Assembly (NCBI GenBank): GCA_030252795.1
Contig: CP127080.1
Span: 1,376,501 to 1,440,500, forward strand
Direction: 5' to 3'
Length of the DNA: 64,000 nt
Source of the DNA: Porticoccaceae bacterium LTM1
Lineage (GTDB): Bacteria; Pseudomonadota; Gammaproteobacteria; Pseudomonadales; Porticoccaceae
Of this stretch, positions 43,153-54,046 are shown one piece after another. Every line of letters begins with the position of its first letter. Positions within the stretch are counted from its first letter, which is position 1. A model generated the notes under the pieces. That model worked only from the letters and a program-made list of their open reading frames with translations, was not told the DNA's origin and made no database searches. A program made the position numbers and the translations under genes.

Positions 43153-45987
43153 ATGCCAGACAGCATCATGGAGCAATTTCTCCGCAGCAGCCACTTTTCC
43201 GGTGGTAACGCTGACTATGTGGAAGCGCTCTACGAGCAGTACATACATGATCCCAATAGCGTTGCCGATGAATGGCGCGCTTTCTTTGATTCTCTGCCAC
43301 GTGTAGATGGGGCCGCTGGTCCCGATACTTCTCACGCGACCATTCAGCAGCACTTCGAGCTGCTTGGCCGACGTAAGGCACGTATGGCTCCTGCACCCGG
43401 CTCCGGCGGTATAAATATTGAGCACGAGCGCAAGCAGGTAAAAGTCCTGCAGCTTATTGCCGCTTATCGCTCACGTGGCCACACCAAGGCCAAGCTGGAT
43501 CCGTTGGCGCTTCAGAAGCGCGCTGGCGCTCCTGACTTGCAGTTGCAATTCCACGGCCTTACCACGGCAGACCTGGATACTACATTCCAGACCGGCTCGC
43601 TGTTTATGGGTAAGCCGGAAGCCACTCTGCGCGAAATTATCGACGTACTTGAGAAAACCTACTGTGGCAGTATCGGCCCGGAGGTAGGGTACATAACCGA
43701 CCTCACCGAGAAGCGTTGGTTGCAGCAGCGTTTCGAAAGCGTGCGCTCCCGTCCAAGTTACGACGACGCAGCTCGCATTGATGTATTAAAGCGTCTTACC
43801 GCAGCAGAAGGTCTGGAAAAGCACCTCGACTCAAAGTATCCGGGTACCAAGCGTTTTGGTCTGGAAGGAGGCGAGAGCCTGATCCCGATGCTGGACGGTT
43901 TGATTCGTCGCGCGGGTGAATACGGTGCCAAAGAGATTGTGATGGGCATGGCCCACCGCGGTCGCCTGAACGTTTTGGTTAACGTGCTGGGTAAAAACCC
44001 CGCCAAACTGTTTGAAGAGTTTGAAGGCAAGAAGCTGGTCAATACCTCCGGTGACGTAAAGTACCACCAGGGCTTCTCTTCCAACGTTATGACTCCGGGT
44101 GGCGAAGTTCACCTGGCATTGGCGTTTAACCCGTCGCACCTGGAAATTGCCAACCCGGTAGTGGAAGGTTCCTGTCGTGCCCGTATGGATCGACGCGATG
44201 ATCCGGAAGGGCGTCAGGTAGTACCTATCCTGATCCACGGTGATGCGGCGTTTGCCGGTCAGGGTGTGGTGATGGAAACTTTCCAGATGTCCCAGACTCG
44301 CGGCTACAAGACCGGTGGCTCGGTACATATCATTCTGAATAATCAGGTGGGCTTTACCACCAGCCGTCAGGATGATGCGCGCTCTACTGAATACTGTACC
44401 GATGTTGCAAAAATGGTTCAGGCGCCAATCATTCACGTTAACGGCGATGATCCGGATGCAGTGATGTTTGCCACTTTACTGGCAATGGATTACCGCTATG
44501 AGTTCAAGAAAGACATCGTTATCGACCTGATTTGCTACCGTCGCCGTGGCCACAACGAGACTGATGAGCCGTCGTCAACCCAGCCGTTGATGTACAAAAA
44601 GATTCGCGGTCACAAAACCACTCGCGCCATCTATGCTGAGCAACTGGTCTCTGAAGGTGTGATTAGTGAGGCGGAATCCACTGATTACCTGAACACCTAC
44701 CGTTCAGCGCTGGATAATGGTGAGCACGTAACTCATAACCTTGTGGTTGAACCGAACGAGAAGCTCCATGTCGACTGGACCCCTTACCTGGGTCATGACT
44801 GGACTGCAGAGGGTGATACTGGCTACGACATGCACGCTTTGCAGGAGATTGCCAATCGTATCAGCCAGGTACCGGAAGGTGTGGTTATTCAACGTCAGGT
44901 AGGCAAAATTTACGATGACCGCCGCAAGATGGCGGGTGGTGCGTTGCCTCTGAACTGGGGTATGGCAGAATTGCTGGCTTACGCCACCTTGCTTGAGCAG
45001 GGTTACATGGTGCGAATGACCGGCCAGGATATTGGTCGCGGTACCTTCTCGCATCGTCATGCCGTGGTTCACAACCAGAAAGACGGTAACGCTTATATTC
45101 CGTTGTGCCACCTCAAAGATGATCAGCCGCGCTTCGATATCTACGATTCTCTGTTGTCGGAAGAGGCGGTACTGGCTTTTGAATACGGCTATGCCACAAC
45201 CACGCCGAATGGTTTGGTGATCTGGGAAGCCCAGTTCGGTGACTTTGCCAACGGTGCCCAGGTTGTTATTGACCAGTTTATTACCTCCGGTGAGCACAAG
45301 TGGGGTCGCCTCTGTGGCCTGACAATGCTGTTGCCACACGGTTACGAAGGGCAGGGGCCTGAGCACTCTTCAGCGCGTCTGGAGCGTTACCTGCAGCTTT
45401 GTGCTGAGCACAATATTCAGGTGTGCATTCCTACGACTCCGGCCCAGGTATTCCACATGCTCCGTCGTCAGGCAGTTCGTCCGATGCGTCGTCCGCTTGT
45501 GGTCATGAGCCCGAAATGGATTCTGCGTCACAAACTTGCGACTTCCTCACTGGAAGAGCTGGCTAATGGTGAGTTCCTGCCAGTGATTGATGATGCCCAA
45601 GTTGATCCTGCCAAGGTCAAACGCCTGGTAATGTGTAGTGGCAAGGTCTACTACCATCTGTTGGAAGAGCGCATGGAGCGCGAACAGCAGGATGTCGCCT
45701 TTGTGCGCATCGAGCAACTCTATCCGTTCCCGGATGAGGCGCTGTCAGCAGTACTGGCGCGTTACGAGAACCTGGAATCCGTGGTTTGGTGTCAGGAAGA
45801 GCCAGTCAACCAGGGAGCGTGGTACAACAGCCAGCACCATATGCGTCGTGTTCTGGCGGAGAGCTACCCGGGTATTTATCTCGATTATGTGGGACGTGAA
45901 GCTTCAGCTGCACCGGCAGCGGGTTACATGTCGACCCACCTGGAAGAACAGCAGCGCTTCATTAACGAAGCATTAAAGACTAACTAA
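43153..45987 (+). CDS. sucA: 2-oxoglutarate dehydrogenase E1 component
   Basis: A 944-residue thiamine-diphosphate enzyme, E1 of the 2-oxoglutarate dehydrogenase complex (E. coli 933). N-terminal YVEALYEQYIHDPNSVADEW; TPP-binding region GMAHRGRLNVLVNVLGK and HGDAAFAGQGVVMETFQMS; the C-terminal transketolase-like half with FSHRHAVVHNQKDG and LPHGYEGQGPEHSSAR. ATG 43153 gives the start MPDSIMEQFL, aligned with E. coli; the upstream frame extension passes through the hairpin and is rejected. Confidence 0.97.
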   Translation: MPDSIMEQFLRSSHFSGGNADYVEALYEQYIHDPNSVADEWRAFFDSLPRVDGAAGPDTSHATIQQHFELLGRRKARMAPAPGSGGINIEHERKQVKVLQLIAAYRSRGHTKAKLDPLALQKRAGAPDLQLQFHGLTTADLDTTFQTGSLFMGKPEATLREIIDVLEKTYCGSIGPEVGYITDLTEKRWLQQRFESVRSRPSYDDAARIDVLKRLTAAEGLEKHLDSKYPGTKRFGLEGGESLIPMLDGLIRRAGEYGAKEIVMGMAHRGRLNVLVNVLGKNPAKLFEEFEGKKLVNTSGDVKYHQGFSSNVMTPGGEVHLALAFNPSHLEIANPVVEGSCRARMDRRDDPEGRQVVPILIHGDAAFAGQGVVMETFQMSQTRGYKTGGSVHIILNNQVGFTTSRQDDARSTEYCTDVAKMVQAPIIHVNGDDPDAVMFATLLAMDYRYEFKKDIVIDLICYRRRGHNETDEPSSTQPLMYKKIRGHKTTRAIYAEQLVSEGVISEAESTDYLNTYRSALDNGEHVTHNLVVEPNEKLHVDWTPYLGHDWTAEGDTGYDMHALQEIANRISQVPEGVVIQRQVGKIYDDRRKMAGGALPLNWGMAELLAYATLLEQGYMVRMTGQDIGRGTFSHRHAVVHNQKDGNAYIPLCHLKDDQPRFDIYDSLLSEEAVLAFEYGYATTTPNGLVIWEAQFGDFANGAQVVIDQFITSGEHKWGRLCGLTMLLPHGYEGQGPEHSSARLERYLQLCAEHNIQVCIPTTPAQVFHMLRRQAVRPMRRPLVVMSPKWILRHKLATSSLEELANGEFLPVIDDAQVDPAKVKRLVMCSGKVYYHLLEERMEREQQDVAFVRIEQLYPFPDEALSAVLARYENLESVVWCQEEPVNQGAWYNSQHHMRRVLAESYPGIYLDYVGREASAAPAAGYMSTHLEEQQRFINEALKTN

Positions 45988-46013
45988 GCGAACCTCCTTA
46001 AGGAAAAAATACG

Positions 46014-47213
46014 ATGTCAGTCGAAATCAAGGCCCCGACATTCCCTGAATCTGTGCAAGAGGGCAGCATTGCCACTTGGCACAAGCAGCCTGGCGAAGCC
46101 GTCAAGCGCGATGACCTGCTGGTGGACATCGAGACCGACAAGGTGGTTCTCGAAGTCGTTGCGCCCTCCGACGGCGTTATGAAAGAAATCCTGAAAGCTG
46201 AGGGCGACACGGTTCTGAGTAATGAAGTGATTGCCCGCATTGAAGCTGGTGCAGTTGCTGATGCTCCGGCTGCATCACCTGCTGCAGAATCTGCCCCTGA
46301 AGCAGCTCCCGCTGCCAGCGGTGAGAAAGCAGTTAGCCCTGCAGCTCGCAAAATGGCTATGGAGCGCGGCATTGATCCTCAAGTAGTTCCGGGTACCGGC
46401 AAAAATGGCCTGGTTACCAAGGAAGATGTAGCTGCTTATCAGGTTCCGGCTGCTCCCGCAGCGCCTGCACCAGTTGCTTCTGCAGAGCCAATGGCCGCTC
46501 TGGCCGGCGATCGTGTAGAGAAGCGCGTTCCAATGACTCGTATGCGCTCTCGTATTGCCGACCGCTTGTTGGAGGTTTCCCAGAACACTGCCATGTTGAC
46601 CACCTTCAACGAAGTGGACATGCATCGTGTGATGGATCTGCGCAGTCAGTTCAAGGACCAGTTTGCCAAGATTCACGATGGCACCCGTCTTGGCTTTATG
46701 GGCTTCTTTGTTCGCGCTGCGGTTGAAGCGCTGAAGCGTTTCCCGTCTGTAAACGCCTCTATCGACGGTAACGACATTGTTTATCACGGTTATCAGGACG
46801 TCGGTGTTGCAGTTTCTACTGAGCGCGGTCTGGTAGTTCCGGTTCTGCGTGACGCCGATCAAATGAGCATCGCCAATGTTGAAGCTAAAATTGCTGAGCT
46901 CGGTGGCAAAGCACGCGACGGCAAGCTGACTATTGAAGAGATGACTGGCGGTACATTCACTATCACCAATGGTGGTGTGTTCGGTTCTCTGCTGTCTACG
47001 CCAATCCTTAACCCGCCACAAACCGCGATCCTGGGTATGCACAGCATTCAGGAGCGTCCGGTGGTTGAGAATGGCCAGATTGTGATTCGCCCGATGATGT
47101 ACCTGGCGCTCTCTTACGATCACCGTCTGATTGACGGTAAAGAGGCTGTTCAGTTCCTGGTGGCGATCAAGGAAATGATTGAAAATCCAGCCAAGATTCT
47201 GCTTGAAATTTAA
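46014..47213 (+). CDS. sucB: Dihydrolipoyl succinyltransferase (E2)
   Basis: A 399-residue E2 core. One lipoyl domain (lipoyl-Lys43 in [12 protein letters not shown]), an Ala/Pro-rich linker, an E1/E3-binding domain ([20 protein letters not shown]), a second linker and the catalytic domain ending in [16 protein letters not shown], with the catalytic His and Asp. It lies 26 bases after sucA. Confidence 0.97.
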   Translation: MSVEIKAPTFPESVQEGSIATWHKQPGEAVKRDDLLVDIETDKVVLEVVAPSDGVMKEILKAEGDTVLSNEVIARIEAGAVADAPAASPAAESAPEAAPAASGEKAVSPAARKMAMERGIDPQVVPGTGKNGLVTKEDVAAYQVPAAPAAPAPVASAEPMAALAGDRVEKRVPMTRMRSRIADRLLEVSQNTAMLTTFNEVDMHRVMDLRSQFKDQFAKIHDGTRLGFMGFFVRAAVEALKRFPSVNASIDGNDIVYHGYQDVGVAVSTERGLVVPVLRDADQMSIANVEAKIAELGGKARDGKLTIEEMTGGTFTITNGGVFGSLLSTPILNPPQTAILGMHSIQERPVVENGQIVIRPMMYLALSYDHRLIDGKEAVQFLVAIKEMIENPAKILLEI

Positions 47214-47220
47214 TCTGTAA

Positions 47221-48675
<1,455 letters not shown>

Positions 48676-48763
48676 TCGCATATAGGGTAAGGGTGGGTAG
48701 CTCTGCATATTTTGTGTAGAATGCCCGCCGTTTTTATTCGAGAGCTGAGGGGTCTGAGGTTAA

Positions 48764-48785
48764 GGGCAAATCATTTGCCTTTTAT
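48764..48785 (+). terminator. Weak terminator after lpdA
   Basis: GGGCAAA / TTTGCCT with a 3-base loop and TTTTAT. It lies 48 bases before sucC and suggests that sucCD have their own promoter; a TAGAAT -10-like box is at 48717-48722. Confidence 0.45.
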
Positions 48786-48832
48786 CTTGTGTCTCTCGTC
48801 TCCCATCTCACGTTCAACAGAGATTTGACGAT

Positions 48833-50002
48833 ATGAACTTGCACGAGTATCAAGGTAAGCAGCTGTTCGCCGAATATGGCCTGCCTGTTTCCAAGGGTAT
48901 TGCTTGTGAAACTGCTTCTGAAGCAGTGGCTGCAGCAAAAGAGATCGGTGGTGACATGTGGGTTGTTAAGGCCCAGGTTCACGCAGGTGGTCGCGGTAAA
49001 GCCGGTGGTGTAAAACTGGTTTCTACTACTGAAGAAGTGGAAGCTTTCGCCAAGCAGTGGCTGGGCAAGAACCTGGTAACTTACCAGACAGACGCCAATG
49101 GTCAGCCGGTTAGCCGCATTCTGGTTGAAACCTGCACTGACATCGCCAACGAACTGTACCTGGGTGCAGTAGTTGACCGTTCTACTCGTCGCATCGTATT
49201 CATGGCCTCTACCGAAGGTGGTGTAGAGATCGAGAAAGTTGCTGAAGAGACTCCGGAAAAAATCCTTAAAGCCGAAATCGATCCGCTGGTAGGCGCTCAG
49301 CCTTACCAGGCTCGCGAACTGGCTTTCAAACTGGGTCTGGAAGGCGTTCAGATCAAGCAGTTCACCCAGATCTTCCTGGGTCTGGCGCAAATGTTCCAGG
49401 ACAAAGACCTGGCTCTGCTGGAGATCAACCCGCTGGTTATCACCGACGAAGGCAACCTGCACTGTCTGGATGCCAAGCTGGTAATCGACAGCAATGCTAT
49501 GTACCGCCAGAAAGGCCTGAAAGAGATGCACGATCCTTCTCAGGAAGATGCTCGTGAAGCTCACGCTGCCCAGTGGGACCTGAACTACGTAGCTCTGGAA
49601 GGTAACATCGGTTGTATGGTGAACGGCGCCGGTCTGGCGATGGGCACCATGGACATCGTTAAGCTGCACGGTGGCCAGCCAGCCAACTTCCTGGACGTTG
49701 GTGGTGGCGCGACCAAAGAGCGCGTTATCGAAGCCTTCAAGATCATCCTGTCTGATGACAGCGTTGAAGCGGTTCTGATCAATATCTTCGGCGGTATCGT
49801 ACGCTGTGACCTGATCGCCGAGGGCGTGATCGGTGCAGTTGAAGAAGTGGGCGTTAAAGTACCGGTTGTTGTTCGCCTGGAAGGTAACAATGCCGAACTG
49901 GGTGCCAAAGTACTGGCCGAGAGCGGCCTGAACATCATCGCGGCCACCAGCCTGACCGACGCTGCTCAGCAAGTGGTTAAAGCTGCTGCAGGGGAGAAAT
50001 AA
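48833..50002 (+). CDS. sucC: Succinyl-CoA synthetase beta subunit
   Basis: A 389-residue ATP-grasp subunit. It starts [19 protein letters not shown]; nucleotide-binding [30 protein letters not shown]; and the CoA/phosphate region [19 protein letters not shown] with [11 protein letters not shown]. It makes ATP or GTP with SucD while turning succinyl-CoA into succinate. Confidence 0.97.
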   Translation: MNLHEYQGKQLFAEYGLPVSKGIACETASEAVAAAKEIGGDMWVVKAQVHAGGRGKAGGVKLVSTTEEVEAFAKQWLGKNLVTYQTDANGQPVSRILVETCTDIANELYLGAVVDRSTRRIVFMASTEGGVEIEKVAEETPEKILKAEIDPLVGAQPYQARELAFKLGLEGVQIKQFTQIFLGLAQMFQDKDLALLEINPLVITDEGNLHCLDAKLVIDSNAMYRQKGLKEMHDPSQEDAREAHAAQWDLNYVALEGNIGCMVNGAGLAMGTMDIVKLHGGQPANFLDVGGGATKERVIEAFKIILSDDSVEAVLINIFGGIVRCDLIAEGVIGAVEEVGVKVPVVVRLEGNNAELGAKVLAESGLNIIAATSLTDAAQQVVKAAAGEK

Positions 50003-50003
50003 G

Positions 50004-50876
50004 ATGAGCGTATTGATCAACAAAGACACTAAAGTAATCTGTCAGGGTTTCACTGGCGCTCAGGGTACTTTCCACTCTGAACAAGCCATTGCTTACGGCA
50101 CCAAAATGGTTGGTGGTGTAACTCCGGGCAAAGGCGGCCAGACTCACCTGGGTCTGCCGGTATTCAACACTGTGAAAGAAGCTGTTGAATCCACTGGCGC
50201 AGAAGCTTCTGTTATCTACGTTCCGGCTCCTTTCTGTAAGGATTCCATCCTGGAAGCTGCCAACGCGGGTATCAAGCTGATCGTATGTATCACTGAAGGC
50301 ATTCCGACTCTGGACATGCTGGAGTGTAAAGTTAAGTGTGACGAGCTGGGCGTACGCCTGATCGGCCCAAACTGTCCGGGTGTTATCACCCCGGGCGAGT
50401 GCAAGATCGGCATCATGCCAGGTCACATCCACCTGCCGGGCAAAGTGGGCATCGTTTCCCGCTCTGGTACCCTGACTTACGAAGCGGTTAAGCAAACTAC
50501 CGACTTCGGCTTTGGTCAGTCTACCTGTGTTGGTATTGGTGGCGACCCGATCCCGGGCTCCAACTTCATCGACATTCTGGAGATGTTCCAGAACGATCCG
50601 CAAACCGAAGCCATCGTAATGATTGGTGAAATCGGTGGTACCGCTGAAGAAGAGGCTGCTGCCTACATCAAAGCGAACGTAACCAAGCCGGTTGTATCCT
50701 ACATCGCTGGTGTTACCGCTCCTGCCGGTAAGCGTATGGGTCACGCTGGTGCCATCATCTCTGGTGGTAAAGGTACTGCAGATGAGAAGTTTGCTGCCCT
50801 GCAAGACGCTGGTGTTAAGACTGTTCGCAGTCTGGCTGACATTGGTCAGGCACTGAAAGAAGTTACCGGTTGGTAA
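50004..50876 (+). CDS. sucD: Succinyl-CoA synthetase alpha subunit
   Basis: A 290-residue subunit that binds CoA and carries the phosphohistidine. CoA-binding [36 protein letters not shown]; and the phospho-His in [16 protein letters not shown]. It starts one base after the sucC stop. A heptad repeat arm and a terminator follow. Confidence 0.97.
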   Translation: MSVLINKDTKVICQGFTGAQGTFHSEQAIAYGTKMVGGVTPGKGGQTHLGLPVFNTVKEAVESTGAEASVIYVPAPFCKDSILEAANAGIKLIVCITEGIPTLDMLECKVKCDELGVRLIGPNCPGVITPGECKIGIMPGHIHLPGKVGIVSRSGTLTYEAVKQTTDFGFGQSTCVGIGGDPIPGSNFIDILEMFQNDPQTEAIVMIGEIGGTAEEEAAAYIKANVTKPVVSYIAGVTAPAGKRMGHAGAIISGGKGTADEKFAALQDAGVKTVRSLADIGQALKEVTGW

Positions 50877-50881
50877 TTTTT

Positions 50882-50916
50882 GGTCGGACGTCGCACGTCG
50901 GACGTCTGACGCTAAA
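50882..50916. repeat. Heptad arm, single copy
   Basis: GGTCGGA, CGTCGCA, CGTCGGA, CGTCTGA, CGCTAAA: one 35-bp arm with the same five-heptad plan as the arms at 10521-10705 and 38566-38730. No partner is seen nearby. Its AAA forms the start of the sucD terminator stem. Confidence 0.9.
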
Positions 50917-50942
50917 AAGGCAGCCTTCGGGCTGCCTTTTTT
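50914..50942 (+). terminator. Terminator after sucD
   Basis: AAAAAGGCAGCC / GGCTGCCTTTTTT with a TTCG tetraloop; a strong intrinsic terminator. Confidence 0.95.
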
Positions 50943-51004
50943 GTAACTGACTTTGTATCTGAATTGTAATTGTTGGTGCGCACAGCGCACCCTGCGGAAA
51001 AGCA

Positions 51005-51667
51005 ATGTCTGAATTGAAATATATTGAAGTGGAAACCGGTGCCAATCCAGTGGCGTCGGTGATTTGGCTGCATGGCCTTGGTGCCAATGGCCATGATTTT
51101 GAGCCGGTTGTGCCGGAGCTGAAACTGCCTGCAGAAATGCCAGTTCGCTTTATCTTTCCCCATGCGCCGGAGATTCCGGTAACCATCAACGGTGGTTACA
51201 TCATGCCGGCGTGGTACGACATTCTTGAAATGGATGTTGAGCGCAAGGTGGATGAGGCCCAGTTGTTTGCTTCTGCTGAGGCAATCAGTCAGCTGATTGA
51301 TCGTGAGCTTGAACGAGGTATTCCGAGTTCTAAAATTGTTATCGCCGGGTTTTCGCAGGGTGGGGCGGTTGCCTATCAGTGTGCCCTGACGTATCCGCAA
51401 CCCCTGGCTGGCTTGTTGGCGCTCTCAACGTATTTTGCGACCAATAACACCATTCAGGCAGCATCTGCCAATGAGTCGCTGCCGATACAGATAATGCACG
51501 GCACTATGGATCCTGTTGTGCCAGTGTCGCTGGGTCGCAAGGCTGCTGATTTGCTGGCGGAGCGCGGTTATTCCGTTGAGTACCGGGATTATCGTATTGA
51601 GCACAATGTCAGCCTGCCGGAAATCAATGATATCAGCCAGTGGCTGCAAGCCGTTCTGGCAAAATAA
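51005..51667 (+). CDS. Alpha/beta-hydrolase, carboxylesterase/phospholipase family
   Basis: A 220-residue serine hydrolase of the acyl-protein thioesterase/carboxylesterase family (EstB type). Oxyanion strand VIWLHGLGANGHDFEPVV, nucleophile in GFSQGGAVAYQCAL, Asp in GTMDPVVP and a His near the end (IEHNVSLPEI). No signal peptide, so cytosolic. The real substrate is unknown. It separates sucCD from sdhCD. Confidence 0.9.
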   Translation: MSELKYIEVETGANPVASVIWLHGLGANGHDFEPVVPELKLPAEMPVRFIFPHAPEIPVTINGGYIMPAWYDILEMDVERKVDEAQLFASAEAISQLIDRELERGIPSSKIVIAGFSQGGAVAYQCALTYPQPLAGLLALSTYFATNNTIQAASANESLPIQIMHGTMDPVVPVSLGRKAADLLAERGYSVEYRDYRIEHNVSLPEINDISQWLQAVLAK

Positions 51668-51781
51668 GCCTATTTGATCTTCGCAAAGGCAATTTATGGG
51701 TGTCCATTGGCGGTCGTGATTGGTAAAATGCCGGCCTCCGTGGGGAAGGCACGCCAAGCGTGCGCAGTTTGAGGAAAACAA

Positions 51782-52162
51782 ATGAACAACAGTCGACCTG
51801 TCAATCTCGATTTGGGTACGGTTAAGTTCCCAATTACCGCGATTGCGTCCATTTTGCATCGTATTACCGGCGTTATCAGCTGGATTGGCCTGGGCTTTTT
51901 GCTGGCTGGTCTGTGCATGGCGGTGGAGTCTCAAGAGAGCTTCGCTTCCCTCAAGGATCTGTTGGCAGGCAACTTCCTGATCCAATTCCTGAGTTGGGGA
52001 TTTCTGACCGCTTTTGGTTACTACTGTCTGGGCACTGCCAAGCACATTATTCAGGACTTTGGATTTTGTGAAGACTTGCCGGGCGGTAAAGCGATCTCTT
52101 GGGTAGCCATCATCGGTGGCGTGGTATTGAGCGTTCTGGCGGGAGTATTGGTATGGGCGTAA
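51782..52162 (+). CDS. sdhC: Succinate dehydrogenase cytochrome b subunit SdhC
   Basis: A 126-residue membrane anchor with three spans. It starts with RPVNLDL and KFPITAIASILHRITGV; the quinone-site Ser23 and Arg27 (E. coli Ser27, Arg31) are kept. At the heme b ligand the sequence reads TAFGYYCLGTAKHIIQDFG against E. coli TALAYHVVVGIRHMMMDFG: His84 is replaced by Tyr81, while the later His (88) stays. A GAGGA site precedes the ATG. It is far from sdhAB and may have its own weak promoter (TAAAAT at 51724-51729). Confidence 0.93.
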   Translation: MNNSRPVNLDLGTVKFPITAIASILHRITGVISWIGLGFLLAGLCMAVESQESFASLKDLLAGNFLIQFLSWGFLTAFGYYCLGTAKHIIQDFGFCEDLPGGKAISWVAIIGGVVLSVLAGVLVWA

Positions 52163-52476
52163 TGAATGGCGTTCGTCAGTGGATTTTTCAGCGCGTTAGC
52201 AATGCTCTGTTCGTGCTGTTTGGTATCGTGTTGCTGAAGCTGTTGTTGACTACTGAGTTCAGCTACGAGGCTGTAACCGCATTGGTCAATAACTCGACTT
52301 TCCAGATCTATGCCTTGATCACTCTGGTATTTGCCTGCCTGAACTCAGTGTTGGCTGGATGGCAAATTGAAGGGGATTACTCCAAGAAGTTTGGCATTCC
52401 ATCCAAGCTGATCACAACAGTAGTTGCTGTGGTGAGTGCTGGATACCTGTACTACGGGATCAAACTGCTGGTTTGA
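52153..52476 (+). CDS. sdhD: Succinate dehydrogenase membrane anchor SdhD
   Basis: A 107-residue anchor with three spans. It aligns without gaps to E. coli SdhD from EFSYEA to GDYSKK. Arg14 matches Arg20, and Asp75-Tyr76 match the quinone-site Asp82-Tyr83, but the heme-ligand His71 is Asn64 (CLNSVLAGWQIEGDY against LIHAWIGMWQVLTDY). The ATG at 52153 has GGGAG upstream and overlaps sdhC by 10 bases. Confidence 0.9.
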   Translation: MGVMNGVRQWIFQRVSNALFVLFGIVLLKLLLTTEFSYEAVTALVNNSTFQIYALITLVFACLNSVLAGWQIEGDYSKKFGIPSKLITTVVAVVSAGYLYYGIKLLV

Positions 52477-52504
52477 TTCGGCCTGAGTAAAAAGTCAGTG
52501 CATC

Positions 52505-52532
52505 AAAAAAGGAGCCATCTGGCTCCTTTTTT
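52505..52532. terminator. Terminator after sdhD, shared with the converging small gene
   Basis: AAAAAAGGAGCC / GGCTCCTTTTTT, loop ATCT; symmetric, so it can stop both strands. Confidence 0.95.
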
Positions 52533-52559
52533 GTTTCTGAATACTCTTTTGAAGAGTGA

Positions 52560-52772
52560 TCAGATGTCCATGGCTTTGATGGACAGCTCGCTCAGTGGCT
52601 TTTTAACCACTTCGTCAGCAATGTAGTTTTGAAGTTCGTCTACAGAGCTGAAGTGGCGAGCCATATCGTACTGGCCTTTATAGTCATTGCCGGTTTCGTC
52701 TTCCAGCTTGGCCAGCTGGAACTTCAAACCGTCTACGCCGCGGCCGCGGATAATGTAATACTCAAGTTTCAT
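52560..52772 (-). CDS. Small protein of unknown function, 70 residues
   Basis: I do not recognise this family. The protein begins MKLEYYIIRGRGVDGLKFQL, is mixed alpha/beta in pattern, has no membrane span, signal peptide or cysteine, and ends in LSELSIKAMDI. GGAGA lies 6 bases before the ATG at 52772. The upstream in-frame extension to 52895 has no ribosome-binding site. It is convergent with sdhD. Coding status rests on the ribosome-binding site, codon use like its neighbours and a fitting terminator downstream. Confidence 0.65.
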   Translation of the reverse strand: MKLEYYIIRGRGVDGLKFQLAKLEDETGNDYKGQYDMARHFSSVDELQNYIADEVVKKPLSELSIKAMDI

Positions 52773-52947
52773 TGCAGTCTCCACAATGGTTGTGCTGTAC
52801 GCGTTTATTCCGGCGCGAATGTTACCAATAAACGGGGTGATGCTCCACGTTTGGTGACCAGAAACGGGCTGATGAAGTTGAGGTGTTCTGCGCACCGTCC
52901 CTGGTGCACAAAATCTCGTGCAGATAGCAGTAGCGATTGCCTAAGGA

Positions 52948-53277
52948 TTACTGCAGCTTAAATTGAATTTTCTTGACGATTTCTGAGGTGGCGCTGCCTT
53001 TTGGGTATTTCAGACGTGTAACAGCTTTAGTTGCTGCCTTGTCGAAGACCTTTGCAGGTTGGGAATCAAGAATTTCTACATCCACAACTTTGCCTTCATC
53101 GTCGACTGAGTACTTGATCTCAACATAGCCCTCAATGCCCCTCTGCAGTGCGCGTCTGGGATACTCAAGCCTGAAATCATTCACAGGCTCCAGTTCTTCA
53201 GCAAAAGAGGGTGTGCTGTAAGAGCCGAGCAGTAGGGATGACAGGAGTGCGGCTGCTGAAAGGGTCTTGAGTTTCAT
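52948..53277 (-). CDS. Periplasmic TonB C-terminal domain protein
   Basis: A 109-residue protein with a cleavable signal peptide (LSAAALLSSLLLGSYSTPSFA, cut expected near residue 26) and one TonB_C domain: RLEYPRRALQRGIEGYVEIKY, DDEGKVVDVEI, RLKYPKG. Unlike true TonB it has no membrane anchor or Pro-rich spacer, so it should float in the periplasm and cannot itself couple to ExbBD. Its role is unknown; binding to an outer-membrane or envelope partner is conceivable. Confidence 0.82.
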   Translation of the reverse strand: MKLKTLSAAALLSSLLLGSYSTPSFAEELEPVNDFRLEYPRRALQRGIEGYVEIKYSVDDEGKVVDVEILDSQPAKVFDKAATKAVTRLKYPKGSATSEIVKKIQFKLQ

Positions 53278-53462
53278 AATAAAATTCCGGTTGCCAGTTT
53301 GTATTCAAGGCATCTTCGTGCCATTAGAAATAATCCATCTCAACCTCAGTAGCGACAGGGACAATTAAATCTTTAGGGGAAATTCATATTTTTTTCTGAT
53401 CGACTCGCATCCGTAGATATTGTCTACACTTGAAATAGGATTATCTCACTGGGAGTGGTCTG

Positions 53463-53960
53463 ATGATTAGAGCCATGATGACGTCGGATGGGCACTGTGG
53501 TCGAATTCTGATCGCCCCTAATCGCTCGATGAGCACTCGCGGTAATGTGCAGATGTTGGCTGCCGTATTTCTGGTATCGCTAATACTGGGAGTTGGATTT
53601 GCCATTGCTGGAGCCTGGGTGACGTTACCGTTTTTCCTGCTTGAATTCATATTGTTGAGTGTGGCTATGTATTGGCTGCTGAAGCGTCTTCACAGTCATC
53701 AGCTGGTGGTGATTGGGCCATCAAAGATCGTAGTAGCACATTGGCATTGCCGGGTCGTTCTCAATCGTGATCAGGCGAGGTTCCTGGTTGAGGCGCCTCA
53801 ACGCTTTACCGATCCGCCGAGATTGTTGATAGCCGGAGAGGGGCACAGTATCAATCTTGGTACTTTTCTCAATGAGCGTGAAAACTCTGTGTTGCAGCAG
53901 TTGCTGAGAGAAACGGGCTTGCGTTCCATTCATGAGTTTCCCTGTCAGCGAGAGTTTTAG
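53463..53960 (+). CDS. DUF2244 membrane protein
   Basis: A 165-residue protein with two adjacent membrane spans near residues 30-70 (MLAAVFLVSLILGVGFAIAG and FFLLEFILLSVAMYWLL), then a cytosolic beta-rich part. N-terminal ILIAPNRSMS and C-terminal RLLIAGEGHSINLGTFLNE match the DUF2244 family, often found near cytochrome oxidase genes in alphaproteobacteria. Function unknown. ATG 53463 follows GGGAGTGG; an ATG at 53478 is an alternative. Confidence 0.8.
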   Translation: MIRAMMTSDGHCGRILIAPNRSMSTRGNVQMLAAVFLVSLILGVGFAIAGAWVTLPFFLLEFILLSVAMYWLLKRLHSHQLVVIGPSKIVVAHWHCRVVLNRDQARFLVEAPQRFTDPPRLLIAGEGHSINLGTFLNERENSVLQQLLRETGLRSIHEFPCQREF

Positions 53961-54046
53961 TGCTTTTCGCTTCACTTCTCTCTTCACTTTAGTGCACTGG
54001 CCGTTAGAATGAACGCATACAAATCCAGTGCTTTGAAGGAGAAATC

